From Prolixibacteraceae bacterium (GTDB lineage Bacteria > Bacteroidota > Bacteroidia > Bacteroidales > Prolixibacteraceae), in assembly GCA_025210775.1 (NCBI GenBank), contig JAOARB010000029.1, forward strand, positions 124,001 to 188,000: a stretch of DNA of 64,000 nucleotides, written 5' to 3'. A model generated the notes under the pieces. The model was not told where the DNA came from. It made no database searches and worked only from the letters and a program-made list of their open reading frames with translations. A program made the position numbers and the translations under genes. Shown piece after piece: positions 7,153-16,092 of the stretch (the stretch's first letter is position 1; each line of letters opens with the position of its first letter).

Positions 7153-9780
7153 CTATTTTAAAGAAGCAATACGTTCGTTGATCACACGTATCTTCTCTTC
7201 AGCATCCGCTTGTTTCTTACGCTCTAGCTCTACCACTTTCTCTGGTGCACCACTTACGAATTTCTCGTTACCTAATTTCTTCATTACAGTATTAAGGAAT
7301 CCCTTAGTATACTTTAATTCAGCTTCTAGTTTCTCTAACTCTTCTTCTACGTTAACTAAGTCTCCTAGAGGAAGGAAGAACTGAGAAGATTTAACTAAGA
7401 AAGTAAGTGCTCCACTTACTTCTTCTTTCACCTCTTCTAAAGAAGATAGGTTGGCGATCTTAACAAGAACAGGATTCAACGATGTATGGTATCCTTTATC
7501 TCCTGCAAATACAGAAAGCTCTAAAGACTCTTTGTTTGCAATATTCTTCTCTTTACGAATTGTACGAATACCTGCAACAGCTTCTTTTAGATCTTCAAAA
7601 TCCGCAAGAAGAGTCTCATTTACCTCTGCTACATCTGGCCATGCAGAAAGCATGATAGATGCTCCTTCTTCTCTTTTTTGAATCAACTGCCAAATCTCTT
7701 CAGTGATGAAAGGCATAAATGGGTGAAGAATTCTTAACAACTTATCAAAGATTGCCAATACTTCGGCATAAGTCTTAGCATCGATAGGCTGTTGATATGC
7801 AGGCTTCACAACCTCCAATAACCATCCAGAGAATTCATCACGGAATGTGTTGTATATAGTCATCAATGACTCAGAAAGACGATATTGCTCGAAGTTGTCA
7901 TTGATACTTTGAATTGCTTGATCTAGTTTCGAATTGAACCACTCAATACCTTTAGCTGCATAAGCTGGTTGTTCTAATGATTCATCTACAGACCATCCAT
8001 TAACCAAACGGAAAGAGTTCCATATTTTGGTAGTAAAGTTAGCTCCTTGCTCTGTTAAAGACTCATCGAAAAGAAGGTCTCCTCCAGCAGGAGAACATAA
8101 CAACATACCTACACGAACACCATCAGCTCCGTACTTAGCCATCAAATCTAATGGATCTGGTGAGTTACCAAGAGATTTAGACATCTTACGACGTTGCTTA
8201 TCTCTTACCATACCAGTAAAGTAAACATTCTTAAATGGAAGTTTGCCTTTAAATTGGTATCCTGCCATGATCATACGAGCTACCCAGAAGAAGATAATAT
8301 CGTGACCTGTTACCAAATCATTCGTTGGATAGTAGTAGTTGAACTCTTCATTATCTGGATTCTCCATTCCATCAAATACAGAGATAGGCCATAACCAAGA
8401 TGAAGCCCATGTATCAAGAACATCTTCATCTTGACGAAGATCTTCTGCAGTTAATGCACTATTACCACTCTTCTCTTGTGCTAGTTTAACAGCTTCTTCT
8501 GTACTGCTAGCCACTACATAAGAACCATCTTCTAGATAGTATACAGGGATACGGTGTCCCCACCATAACTGACGTGAAATACACCAGTCTTTTACATTCT
8601 CCATCCAGTGGCGATAAACGTTCTTAAATTTCTTAGGGTGAAATTCAATCTCATCGTTCATCACACTCTCTAGAGCAGGCTTAGCAAGTTCACTCATTTT
8701 AAGGAACCACTGAGCAGACAATTTTGGTTCGATAACCACGTTAGTACGTTCAGAATAACCAACTTTATTAGTATAATCCTCAACTTTAACAAGGTTACCA
8801 GCCTCTTCTAACATAGGAATAATGCTCTTACGAACATCAAAACGATCTTCGCCTACAAACATTCCTACTTTGTCATTGATCGTTCCATTATCATTGAAAA
8901 TATCAATAACTTCTAAGTTATATTTTAGTCCGATCTCGTAATCATGAACATCGTGAGCAGGAGTAATTTTCAAACATCCTGTACCAAACTCCATGTCTAC
9001 ATACTCATCTTGTACAATAGGAATAACTCTATTTACCAATGGTACGATCACACTCTTACCAGCCAAATGTTTGAAACGGTCATCATTAGGATTAACACAA
9101 ACAGCTGTATCACCTAAGATGGTTTCAGGACGAGTCGTTGCAATAGTTACATACTCTTCTGTACCTTCAATCTGATAACGTAGATAATAAAGTTTACTCT
9201 TCTCTTCTTTATGAATAACCTCTTCATCAGAGACAGCCGTCAATGCTGAAGGATCCCAGTTAACCATACGAACACCACGATAAACATATCCTTGGTTAAA
9301 AAGATCAACAAAAGCAGTAATCACTGATTTAGAACGATCTTCATCCATAGTAAAACATGTGCGATCCCAATCACAAGAAGCACCTAATGTTTTTAGCTGC
9401 TCAAGAATGATTCCACCATATTCATCAGTCCAATCCCACGCGTGACCTAAGAAGTCTTCACGAGAAAGATCATTTTTCTGAATTCCTTGTTCTTTTAAAC
9501 GAGCTACCACTTTAGCTTCAGTTGCAATAGAAGCGTGGTCCGTTCCTGGTACCCAACAAGCATTCTTATTTTGCATACGTGCACGACGCACAAGAATATC
9601 TTGAATAGTATTATTCAACATATGTCCCATATGCAAAACTCCTGTGACGTTTGGAGGAGGAATTACGATTGTATAAGGTTCTCTCTCATCAGGCTCTGAA
9701 TGGAACATTTTTTGGTCCATCCAATATTTATACCATTTACTTTCTACATCCGCCGGATTGTACTTGCCAGGTATTTCCAT
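7153..9780 (-). CDS. valS: Valyl-tRNA synthetase
   Basis: 875 residues, a normal bacterial length. The class I signatures are present: [14 protein letters not shown] (HIGH motif) near residue 40 and [14 protein letters not shown] (KMSKS) near 530. The [10 protein letters not shown] and [10 protein letters not shown] segments belong to the CP1 editing domain, and the C-terminal coiled coil ([18 protein letters not shown]) is the ValRS tRNA-binding arm. It charges tRNA-Val and edits Thr-tRNA-Val. A TATTTTTG hexamer-like -7 element (minus strand, 9842-9835) lies about 55 bp upstream. Monocistronic. Confidence 0.98.
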   Translation of the reverse strand: MEIPGKYNPADVESKWYKYWMDQKMFHSEPDEREPYTIVIPPPNVTGVLHMGHMLNNTIQDILVRRARMQNKNACWVPGTDHASIATEAKVVARLKEQGIQKNDLSREDFLGHAWDWTDEYGGIILEQLKTLGASCDWDRTCFTMDEDRSKSVITAFVDLFNQGYVYRGVRMVNWDPSALTAVSDEEVIHKEEKSKLYYLRYQIEGTEEYVTIATTRPETILGDTAVCVNPNDDRFKHLAGKSVIVPLVNRVIPIVQDEYVDMEFGTGCLKITPAHDVHDYEIGLKYNLEVIDIFNDNGTINDKVGMFVGEDRFDVRKSIIPMLEEAGNLVKVEDYTNKVGYSERTNVVIEPKLSAQWFLKMSELAKPALESVMNDEIEFHPKKFKNVYRHWMENVKDWCISRQLWWGHRIPVYYLEDGSYVVASSTEEAVKLAQEKSGNSALTAEDLRQDEDVLDTWASSWLWPISVFDGMENPDNEEFNYYYPTNDLVTGHDIIFFWVARMIMAGYQFKGKLPFKNVYFTGMVRDKQRRKMSKSLGNSPDPLDLMAKYGADGVRVGMLLCSPAGGDLLFDESLTEQGANFTTKIWNSFRLVNGWSVDESLEQPAYAAKGIEWFNSKLDQAIQSINDNFEQYRLSESLMTIYNTFRDEFSGWLLEVVKPAYQQPIDAKTYAEVLAIFDKLLRILHPFMPFITEEIWQLIQKREEGASIMLSAWPDVAEVNETLLADFEDLKEAVAGIRTIRKEKNIANKESLELSVFAGDKGYHTSLNPVLVKIANLSSLEEVKEEVSGALTFLVKSSQFFLPLGDLVNVEEELEKLEAELKYTKGFLNTVMKKLGNEKFVSGAPEKVVELERKKQADAEEKIRVINERIASLK

Positions 9781-10141
9781 TAATTCTTCTGTTATATATT
9801 TATTATCAATACTTATCTATCACTTATAAGGGTACAAAAATAAAAAAAAGTGTGGATATATTCGCTTTTGATCACATCTCTAGATACAATTATATCAAAA
9901 GAGCAATTTAAAATTTCCTATTTTTTATTGAGAATAAGGAAATAAAGAGAGAGAAAGGAAAAAAGAATTATTTTAAACAACCTCTATTTTCAACTAAAGC
10001 AATCTTTTTAATCATAAAATTTATATTTTTATAATATACAGAGACACATTTTCTCATAGAAACAAAAAATTTGGAACGGTTTTTGATGAACAGTATCGTC
10101 ATAAAAAAGAATGACTACTGGGATTCTTAAAATTACATGCA
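9781..10141. other. Divergent promoter region of valS and the acyltransferase gene
   Basis: 361 bp, very AT-rich. On the minus strand CAAAAATA (9835-9842) reads as TATTTTTG, a match to the Bacteroidota -7 element for valS. I see no strong hairpin, repeat or open frame; the remainder is presumed 5' leader and promoter for both neighbours. Confidence 0.45.
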
Positions 10142-11020
10142 ATGGAACAGTTTTTATATTTAATACTAAGAGGAATCACACGCACATTCAATTTTCTACC
10201 TCTTAGTTTACTATATTTTGTATCTGATTTCTTTTACCTTAACTCCTATTATATTTTAAAATACAGAAGGAGAGTCGTTAGAGAAAATCTTCAAAATTCT
10301 TTTCCAGAATTACCCTTATCTGAGATCATTAAGATAGAGAAGAAATTCTACAGACACATCTCCGATATCAGTGTAGAAACATTATATTTTTCTGATATTT
10401 CAAAAAAAGAAGTTGAGAAAAGGATCTCAATAGAGAATCCTGAACTACCAATGAAATACTTAAAAGAAGGAAGACAAGTGATCACCTCTCTAGGGCATTA
10501 CAACAACTGGGAATGGATCAGTAGTTTAAAACTTTTTTTAGATACCACATACTATCCTGTATACAAACCTCTTCACAGTAAAGCTTTTGACAAATTCTAT
10601 TTTAGACTCAGAAGTCGATTTGGAGCGACACCCATAGATAAAAATCAGATATTCAAACGTCTATACAAAGATGCGAAAGAAGGCATTCCTTCTATTTCGG
10701 GTTTTATCAATGACCAGAGTCCCAAAAGAGACAACATCCAATATTGGACCACTTTCTTGAATCAAGAAACAGCCATGTTTCTAGGGGTAGAGAAGATATC
10801 AAAGAAACTTGATGCTGTAGTGTTGGCAGCAGAGATAGAAAAACCTAAGAGAGGTTACTATAATGTCAGATTTACATTAATTACTGAAAATGCGAAAGAC
10901 GAACCACCATATGCCATTACACAAAAAGATGCGCAACATTTAGAGTCTATTATTAAAAAGAATCCTGAATATTGGTTGTGGTCACATAAAAGATGGAAAC
11001 ATAAAAAAGAGGAACAATAG
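10142..11020 (+). CDS. LpxL/HtrB-type lipid A acyltransferase
   Basis: 292 residues, the standard size for the lysophospholipid acyltransferase superfamily. The N-terminal hydrophobic helix (LPLSLLYFVSDFFYLNSYYIL) anchors it to the inner membrane. The catalytic H-x4-E motif is HYNNWE at residues 119-124, and NDQSPKR near 200 matches the conserved D-Q-P segment. Members transfer an acyl chain from acyl-ACP to the lipid A precursor; Bacteroidota often carry one or two and the same fold also makes ornithine or other amino lipids, so the exact acceptor is uncertain. A glycosyltransferase starts 27 bp downstream on the same strand, consistent with an envelope operon. Confidence 0.85.
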   Translation: MEQFLYLILRGITRTFNFLPLSLLYFVSDFFYLNSYYILKYRRRVVRENLQNSFPELPLSEIIKIEKKFYRHISDISVETLYFSDISKKEVEKRISIENPELPMKYLKEGRQVITSLGHYNNWEWISSLKLFLDTTYYPVYKPLHSKAFDKFYFRLRSRFGATPIDKNQIFKRLYKDAKEGIPSISGFINDQSPKRDNIQYWTTFLNQETAMFLGVEKISKKLDAVVLAAEIEKPKRGYYNVRFTLITENAKDEPPYAITQKDAQHLESIIKKNPEYWLWSHKRWKHKKEEQ

Positions 11021-11047
11021 TTTTATATCTTTACACAAAAAATATCC

Positions 11048-12088
11048 ATGAACGAAACAACCTCACATACACTAAGTGTTGCTGTCGTCATTCTAAACTG
11101 GAATGGAGAGGCACTACTTGATGAATATCTTCCTGAACTTGTAGAACATTCAACCTATCCCAACACACGACTTATCGTTGCAGATAATGGCTCTACAGAC
11201 AATAGTAAGGAGGTTGTAGATAAGTTCCCTGACATAGAGTGGTTAGCACTAGATAAGAACTACGGTTTTGCATTAGGCTACAACAAAGCATTAAAACAGG
11301 TTGATGCAGACATCTATGTTCTTTTAAACTCCGATATTCGCGTATCCTCTCAATGGCTTGAACCTATTATGGAAATGTTTGAAAACAATCCAGAAGTAGC
11401 GATACAGCAACCTAAGATATTAGACGACAAGAACCATCAGCTATTCGAATATGCTGGTGCATCAGGAGGTTATCTTGACACCACTGGATATCCATTCTGT
11501 AGAGGACGAATCATGGATGATTTAGAAGAAGATAAAGACCAATACAATTCGCAAGAACAGATCTTTTGGGCCTCAGGAGCATGCCTTATAATCAGATCTA
11601 AGACATGGCATCAATTGGATGGTTTTGATGAAATCTTCTGGGCTCACATGGAAGAGATAGATCTTTGTTGGCGAGCACAAAACCAAGATGCAAAGATCAT
11701 GGTCAACCCAAGTTCTAAAGTCTATCATCTCGGAGGAGGATCTTTGCCATATGGCAATCCAAAGAAGACCTATTTAAACTTCCGTAACAATCTATTTCTA
11801 TTAGCCAGAAATCTATATCGTAAAGAATGGTTTACCACCATATTTCTTAGGCTTACCTTAGATGGCATTGCCTCTGCAGTATTTCTCGTTACAGGAGAGC
11901 ATAAGTTAATACCCTATGTATTTAAGGCACATATGCACTTCTACAGAGCACTTCCGAGCATCATTAGAGGAAGAAAAGGAAAAAAGTTTAAACATAAAAA
12001 TGAACTACCTATCTTTAATGGATGTATACCATTACTATCTAAGTTACGCAAGATAAAACGTTTTGATCAATTAAATTTTAAAGCCTAA
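11048..12088 (+). CDS. Family 2 glycosyltransferase
   Basis: 346 residues. The GT-A fold is clear: VAVVILNWNGEALL, IVADNGSTDNS, LNSDIRV at the DxD position (NSD), and FWAHMEEIDLCWRAQ with the conserved E-D/E metal and acceptor motif. This architecture matches GT2 enzymes of the rhamnosyl- or galactofuranosyl-transferase type that act on cell-surface polysaccharides. The C-terminal amphipathic stretch (FLRLTLDGIASAVFLV) probably sits on the membrane. Follows the acyltransferase by 27 bp and its stop codon sits inside the terminator stem, so this is the last gene of a two-gene unit. Donor and acceptor cannot be read from sequence. Confidence 0.88.
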   Translation: MNETTSHTLSVAVVILNWNGEALLDEYLPELVEHSTYPNTRLIVADNGSTDNSKEVVDKFPDIEWLALDKNYGFALGYNKALKQVDADIYVLLNSDIRVSSQWLEPIMEMFENNPEVAIQQPKILDDKNHQLFEYAGASGGYLDTTGYPFCRGRIMDDLEEDKDQYNSQEQIFWASGACLIIRSKTWHQLDGFDEIFWAHMEEIDLCWRAQNQDAKIMVNPSSKVYHLGGGSLPYGNPKKTYLNFRNNLFLLARNLYRKEWFTTIFLRLTLDGIASAVFLVTGEHKLIPYVFKAHMHFYRALPSIIRGRKGKKFKHKNELPIFNGCIPLLSKLRKIKRFDQLNFKA

Positions 12089-12113
12089 AACTCAAGGGTC
12101 TTAGGCTTTAAAA
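12076..12113. terminator. Terminator overlapping the glycosyltransferase stop codon
   Basis: Perfect 13-bp stem TTTTAAAGCCTAA (12076-12088, including the stop TAA) paired with TTAGGCTTTAAAA (12101-12113) around a 12-nt loop. The AAAA/TTTT ends allow use in both directions between convergent genes. Confidence 0.7.
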
Positions 12114-12119
12114 GAAGCC

Positions 12120-13241
12120 CTATTCACTCTCTTCAGGCTCCATATTTTGAGTTAATTTCCGTACAAAAGAGAAACCATAAAAGAATTCCCGAAGCACAAC
12201 ACGTATCACCGTATAGCCTGGTATTGCTAGAATCATTCCAGGAATTCCTGCAACCGATCCAGCCATCAAGATAACAAGGAATATCTCTAAAGGATGAGCC
12301 TTTACACTATTAGAGTAGATCAAAGGTTGGAACACGATATTATCCACAATCTGAGATAATGCTGCAATCAACAATACCAGACCGATCAATGGAAGCGTTA
12401 CATCCATAAATGGGGCGTGAACATTGGTTGCAATAGCTACAGTAACCCCAAATATTGCTCCAATCCATGGGCCGATATAAGGAACCACATTCATCAGTCC
12501 AGCAAAAGTAGCCACCACCACTGCATGGGAGAATCCTAGACCTATAATTGTAAATCCAATGGTATCAAAGATCATGATACCAAGTACTTCCAAGACAATA
12601 CCGATCACATATCTTTTTAACAACGAAGAGGTAGAATCCAGAATATTACGCACTTTACTTTCGTATTCACTAGGGATAAAGAGCAACACACCCTCAGTAA
12701 ACATATCCTCTTCACGAAGAAAAAAGAACAGGATAAAGCTGACAGAGAAACAGAGAATAAAAAGACTTCCTAAAGTACCAAAGACCGAACTAAAAATATT
12801 AGATACCTGACTTAGATCGAAAGCTTGCATCAGTTCACTTCTTGCAACCTCCCCTAAACTTTGCTCCTCCAAAGAAGGTAGTTTAATAAAAGGATAATTC
12901 AACGTCAGTTGTTTTGAAGCATCCGAGATATATTTAATAACCGAATGAATATTAATATTAGACAACTCTTTGGCTTCCGATCCAAACATAGGAATCAAAA
13001 AGGAGAAGAACCCGATAATTATCACCCATAAGATCAAGAGGGTAAGTCCAGAAGAGAGATTGGTGTTCATCTTCCATTTTGCAATACGTATACGATCTAA
13101 AAGATGTTTGATCGGCTTGCCTATCACACTCAATACCGAAGCGATAAGGATATATATTACAATGTCACTAAAATACCATAACAATAGTGCCAAAATGACA
13201 AATCCCATGGCAATAAGAATATTTCTAGTTCGTTGATTCAT
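12120..13241 (-). CDS. AI-2E family (PerM/TqsA-like) membrane transporter
   Basis: 373 residues with about eight hydrophobic helices in the AI-2E pattern: paired N-terminal helices, a long soluble loop (about 85-150), then the conserved block VVPYIGPWIGAIFGV, the LSQIVDNIVFQPLIYSNSV segment and HPLEIFLVILMAGSVAGIPGMILAIPGYTVIRV. The family is broad; despite the name, tested members include autoinducer-2 exporters, Na+/H+ antiporters and permeases of unknown substrate. A CAAATGTA at 13260-13267 (TACATTTG on the minus strand) is a candidate -7 promoter element just upstream. Divergent from recQ. Substrate unknown. Confidence 0.88.
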   Translation of the reverse strand: MNQRTRNILIAMGFVILALLLWYFSDIVIYILIASVLSVIGKPIKHLLDRIRIAKWKMNTNLSSGLTLLILWVIIIGFFSFLIPMFGSEAKELSNINIHSVIKYISDASKQLTLNYPFIKLPSLEEQSLGEVARSELMQAFDLSQVSNIFSSVFGTLGSLFILCFSVSFILFFFLREEDMFTEGVLLFIPSEYESKVRNILDSTSSLLKRYVIGIVLEVLGIMIFDTIGFTIIGLGFSHAVVVATFAGLMNVVPYIGPWIGAIFGVTVAIATNVHAPFMDVTLPLIGLVLLIAALSQIVDNIVFQPLIYSNSVKAHPLEIFLVILMAGSVAGIPGMILAIPGYTVIRVVLREFFYGFSFVRKLTQNMEPEESE

Positions 13242-13326
13242 TATTCATTACTTTTGTTTCAAATGTAAATATAAGTTTTATTGGCGTTCTTTGATCAATG
13301 TGCACGCCTATTTCACATTAACAATT

Positions 13327-15267
13327 ATGACTATTCAACCAGATGTTACCAAAAAGATGTTGGAGAAGATCTTTGGCTTTAGCTCTTTTAGAGAAGGCCA
13401 AGAGGAGGTAATTACTCGTGTCCTCAACGGCAAATCGGTACTATCGATTTTTCCAACAGGTAGTGGCAAATCCTTATGCTATCAATTGCCTGCACTAATG
13501 CTTCCTGGATTGACCGTCGTCGTTTCCCCTCTGATAGCACTTATCGACGATCAATTAAGCTTTCTTCATTCTCGTAATATTCCAGCAACCAAGATCGACT
13601 CTACGTTAACCCTTCATCAGGCACAACAAATAAGGAAAGATTTGGTTGATCAAAAATATAAAATACTATTTGTCTCTGTAGAGAGATTCAAGAACGAACG
13701 TTTTAGAAGATTTCTTCACACCCTATCGCTTTCACTTTTGGTCGTTGACGAAGCCCATTGTATCTCAGAATGGGGGCATAACTTCCGACCGGATTACATC
13801 AAACTACCTGTATACAAAGAAGAGTTTGGTTTTCCTCAAGCACTGTTACTTACCGCCACGGCTCCGCAGAAAGTACAAGAAGACATATGTAAAAGGTTTC
13901 ATATCGCAACCGATGACGTTATCTCTACGGGCTTCTATCGTCCCAATCTAAATTTAAGAGTCTTGGGCGTAGAGGCTGATCAAAAGATTGATACGATCGC
14001 CAAGCTCTTAACAGCAAAGCCTACCGATCCCACGATTATCTATGTCACACTACAAGAAACGGCAGTCACAGTTGCCACACAACTTGTAACCCAAGGATTC
14101 AATGCTCGCCCATACCATGCTGGTCTTTCGTCAGAGATACGCATGCAAACACAACAAGCATTTATGCAAGGCAAATGTGACATTATCGTAGCCACCATTG
14201 CCTTTGGTATGGGAATAGACAAAGCCAATATCAGAAGGGTAATACACTATGACTTACCCAAATCACTAGAAGGACTATCTCAGGAGATTGGTAGAGCAGG
14301 AAGAGATGGGAAAAGTTCAGATTGTACCATATTAGGCAATTTGGATCATATCCAGACATTAGAAAATTTTGTTTATGGGGATACTCCTAGCAGAGACACC
14401 ATCTCTTCTCTTGTACATAAGATCCTTGAATCGGCACCTACATGGGAGACCAATATATACCAATGTTCGGTAAGACAAAACATTCGACAATTGCCATTAC
14501 GTACGGCACTTGTCTATCTTGAGGCTTTAGACATTATCACTCCAACCCATAGTTATTATGCGGAGTATCGCTTCAAGACCAACCAAACGCCACAAGAGAT
14601 TGTCTCTCATTTCAAAGGAGAACGTGCTACGTTTATAAAAAATATCTTTTCATATTCCGACAAAGCAAGGATATGGTACGATGTCAACTTCGAAAAGATA
14701 GCAAAAGCGGATGCCAATGCAGATAGAGAAAGAGTTATACACGCTCTAGAATACTTCTCGGACAAAGAATGGATACAGTTGGAAACCAAACGCATGATGG
14801 AAGTCTTCAGTGTTCATCCACCAGAACAATGCGACATTGAGAAACTTGTTGATCATCTATACCAACTCTTTGAGAACAAAGAGAGTGGGGAGATATTCCG
14901 TATTCAACAGGTGGTAGACTTAATTTCAGCATCGGGATGCATCTATCACAAGCTAACCGAATATTTTGGACAAGAAACCTCATGGGATCAATGTGGGCAC
15001 TGTTCTAATTGCCTCAACGAAACCGTTCCTATACCTCCTAGAAAAGTCAACGAAGATTTCTCACCACACCAATATTCAGAGATCAAAGATCGTTTTCTAG
15101 AAGTATTTAAAGCACCGTTTTCCAAACATGATATGGCTTGTTATCTATGTGGAATCTCTACACCCCTATTGGCAAGGTACCGTCTAAAGAAAAGCACCTA
15201 TTGGTCTATCTTTGCACTCTATCGTTACCACAAGGTAATGGAGTGGATCAACGAAAACGAACAATAA
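13327..15267 (+). CDS. recQ: RecQ-family ATP-dependent DNA helicase
   Basis: 646 residues from the ATG at 13327; an upstream in-frame ATG at 13291 adds residues unlike any RecQ start, so I did not use it. Walker A is FPTGSGKSLCYQLP, the DEAH box is DEAHCISEWGHNFRPDY, motif IV/V is ATIAFGMGIDKANIRRVIHYDLPKS, motif VI is QEIGRAGRDG, and the zinc-binding C-terminal sub-domain ends in DQCGHCSNC. RecQ unwinds DNA with 3'-5' polarity in recombination and fork repair. The C-terminal 100 residues are shorter and less clear than a full HRDC domain. Bacteroidota often have two RecQ paralogues, so this may be the second one. Ends at a strong terminator. Confidence 0.92.
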   Translation: MTIQPDVTKKMLEKIFGFSSFREGQEEVITRVLNGKSVLSIFPTGSGKSLCYQLPALMLPGLTVVVSPLIALIDDQLSFLHSRNIPATKIDSTLTLHQAQQIRKDLVDQKYKILFVSVERFKNERFRRFLHTLSLSLLVVDEAHCISEWGHNFRPDYIKLPVYKEEFGFPQALLLTATAPQKVQEDICKRFHIATDDVISTGFYRPNLNLRVLGVEADQKIDTIAKLLTAKPTDPTIIYVTLQETAVTVATQLVTQGFNARPYHAGLSSEIRMQTQQAFMQGKCDIIVATIAFGMGIDKANIRRVIHYDLPKSLEGLSQEIGRAGRDGKSSDCTILGNLDHIQTLENFVYGDTPSRDTISSLVHKILESAPTWETNIYQCSVRQNIRQLPLRTALVYLEALDIITPTHSYYAEYRFKTNQTPQEIVSHFKGERATFIKNIFSYSDKARIWYDVNFEKIAKADANADRERVIHALEYFSDKEWIQLETKRMMEVFSVHPPEQCDIEKLVDHLYQLFENKESGEIFRIQQVVDLISASGCIYHKLTEYFGQETSWDQCGHCSNCLNETVPIPPRKVNEDFSPHQYSEIKDRFLEVFKAPFSKHDMACYLCGISTPLLARYRLKKSTYWSIFALYRYHKVMEWINENEQ

Positions 15268-15276
15268 AATCTTCAT

Positions 15277-15316
15277 TTCAAGATCTCTTCCAATTATCGA
15301 AGAGATCTTGAATTTT
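15277..15316 (+). terminator. Terminator after recQ
   Basis: Perfect 14-bp inverted repeat TTCAAGATCTCTTC (15277-15290) with its complement at 15299-15312, followed by TTTT, 9 bp after the stop codon. Confidence 0.85.
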
Positions 15317-15443
15317 ATACTCCACTACCCTCTCCCAAATATCTTTTAAGCCTCTATTTTCAAGAAAAATAAACATATCAACGAGCCTTGGTGTTATCTG
15401 TGATAAATAAGAATCTAATCATATCACATTTAAAATTATTACC

Positions 15444-16007
15444 ATGAAAAGAATACCCATATTATTGCTCATCATGACATGCTTTATTTTCCAGCCTCTT
15501 ATGGCAAAGAAGTATACCATAAACAAAGCTAAGATAGAGTGGATAGGTAAGAAGATCGGAGGCAAACATAATGGATATGTCCAATTAAAAGAGGGGTTTA
15601 TTGAAACAAGTAAACAACAAATACACAAAGGGACCTTCACAATAAATATGAATACCATAACTTGTGAAGATCTTACAAACGAGAGTTTAAATAAAAAGTT
15701 AGTAGACCATCTAAAATCAGATGATTTCTTTAGCGTTGCAAAACATCCGACAGCAGAGATTAAGATTCTACAAGCAGAGAAATTTGAAGAAGGCAAGGCG
15801 CAGATCACAGCTATGGCTACCATAAAAGGGATATCCAAACCAATAACCTTCATTTCACACAAAGAAGAGGATGGATACAGTGCGCACATTAAAATCGATA
15901 GATCTCAATTTGATGTACGTTATGGATCCAACTCATTTTTTGACAATCTAGGAAACAAAGCCATTGACGATATCTTTATTATCAATGTTCATATTGTTAC
16001 CGAATAA
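15444..16007 (+). CDS. YceI-family periplasmic lipid-binding protein
   Basis: 187 residues. Signal peptide (MKRIPILLLIMTCFIFQPLMA) and then the YceI lipocalin-like barrel: KYTINKAKIEWIGKKIGGKHNGYVQLKEG at the N-terminus, DLTNESLNKKLVDHLKSDDFFSV in the middle, and DRSQFDVRYGSNSFFDNLGNKAIDDIFIINVHIV at the end. YceI proteins bind isoprenoid chains such as polyprenyl-quinone derivatives or long amides in a hydrophobic pocket. A link to quinone handling is possible but not shown here. Single gene between two terminators. Confidence 0.92.
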   Translation: MKRIPILLLIMTCFIFQPLMAKKYTINKAKIEWIGKKIGGKHNGYVQLKEGFIETSKQQIHKGTFTINMNTITCEDLTNESLNKKLVDHLKSDDFFSVAKHPTAEIKILQAEKFEEGKAQITAMATIKGISKPITFISHKEEDGYSAHIKIDRSQFDVRYGSNSFFDNLGNKAIDDIFIINVHIVTE

Positions 16008-16030
16008 CATTAGATCATTTACAAAATAAA

Positions 16031-16063
16031 ATCCCCATCACTGTTGCTATAAGTGATGGGGAT
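16031..16063. terminator. Bidirectional terminator between the YceI gene and the multihaem cytochrome gene
   Basis: Perfect 12-bp stem ATCCCCATCACT / AGTGATGGGGAT with a 9-nt loop. AAAATAAA on the left and TATTGTTCTT on the right serve as U-tracts for each direction. Confidence 0.85.
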
Positions 16064-16092
16064 TATTGTTCTTATATCGTAAGGTAAGTATA

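Noticed and set aside
12120..13241. Evidence for quorum sensing by autoinducer-2
   Set aside because: The family name does not show substrate; no luxS or lsr genes were seen.
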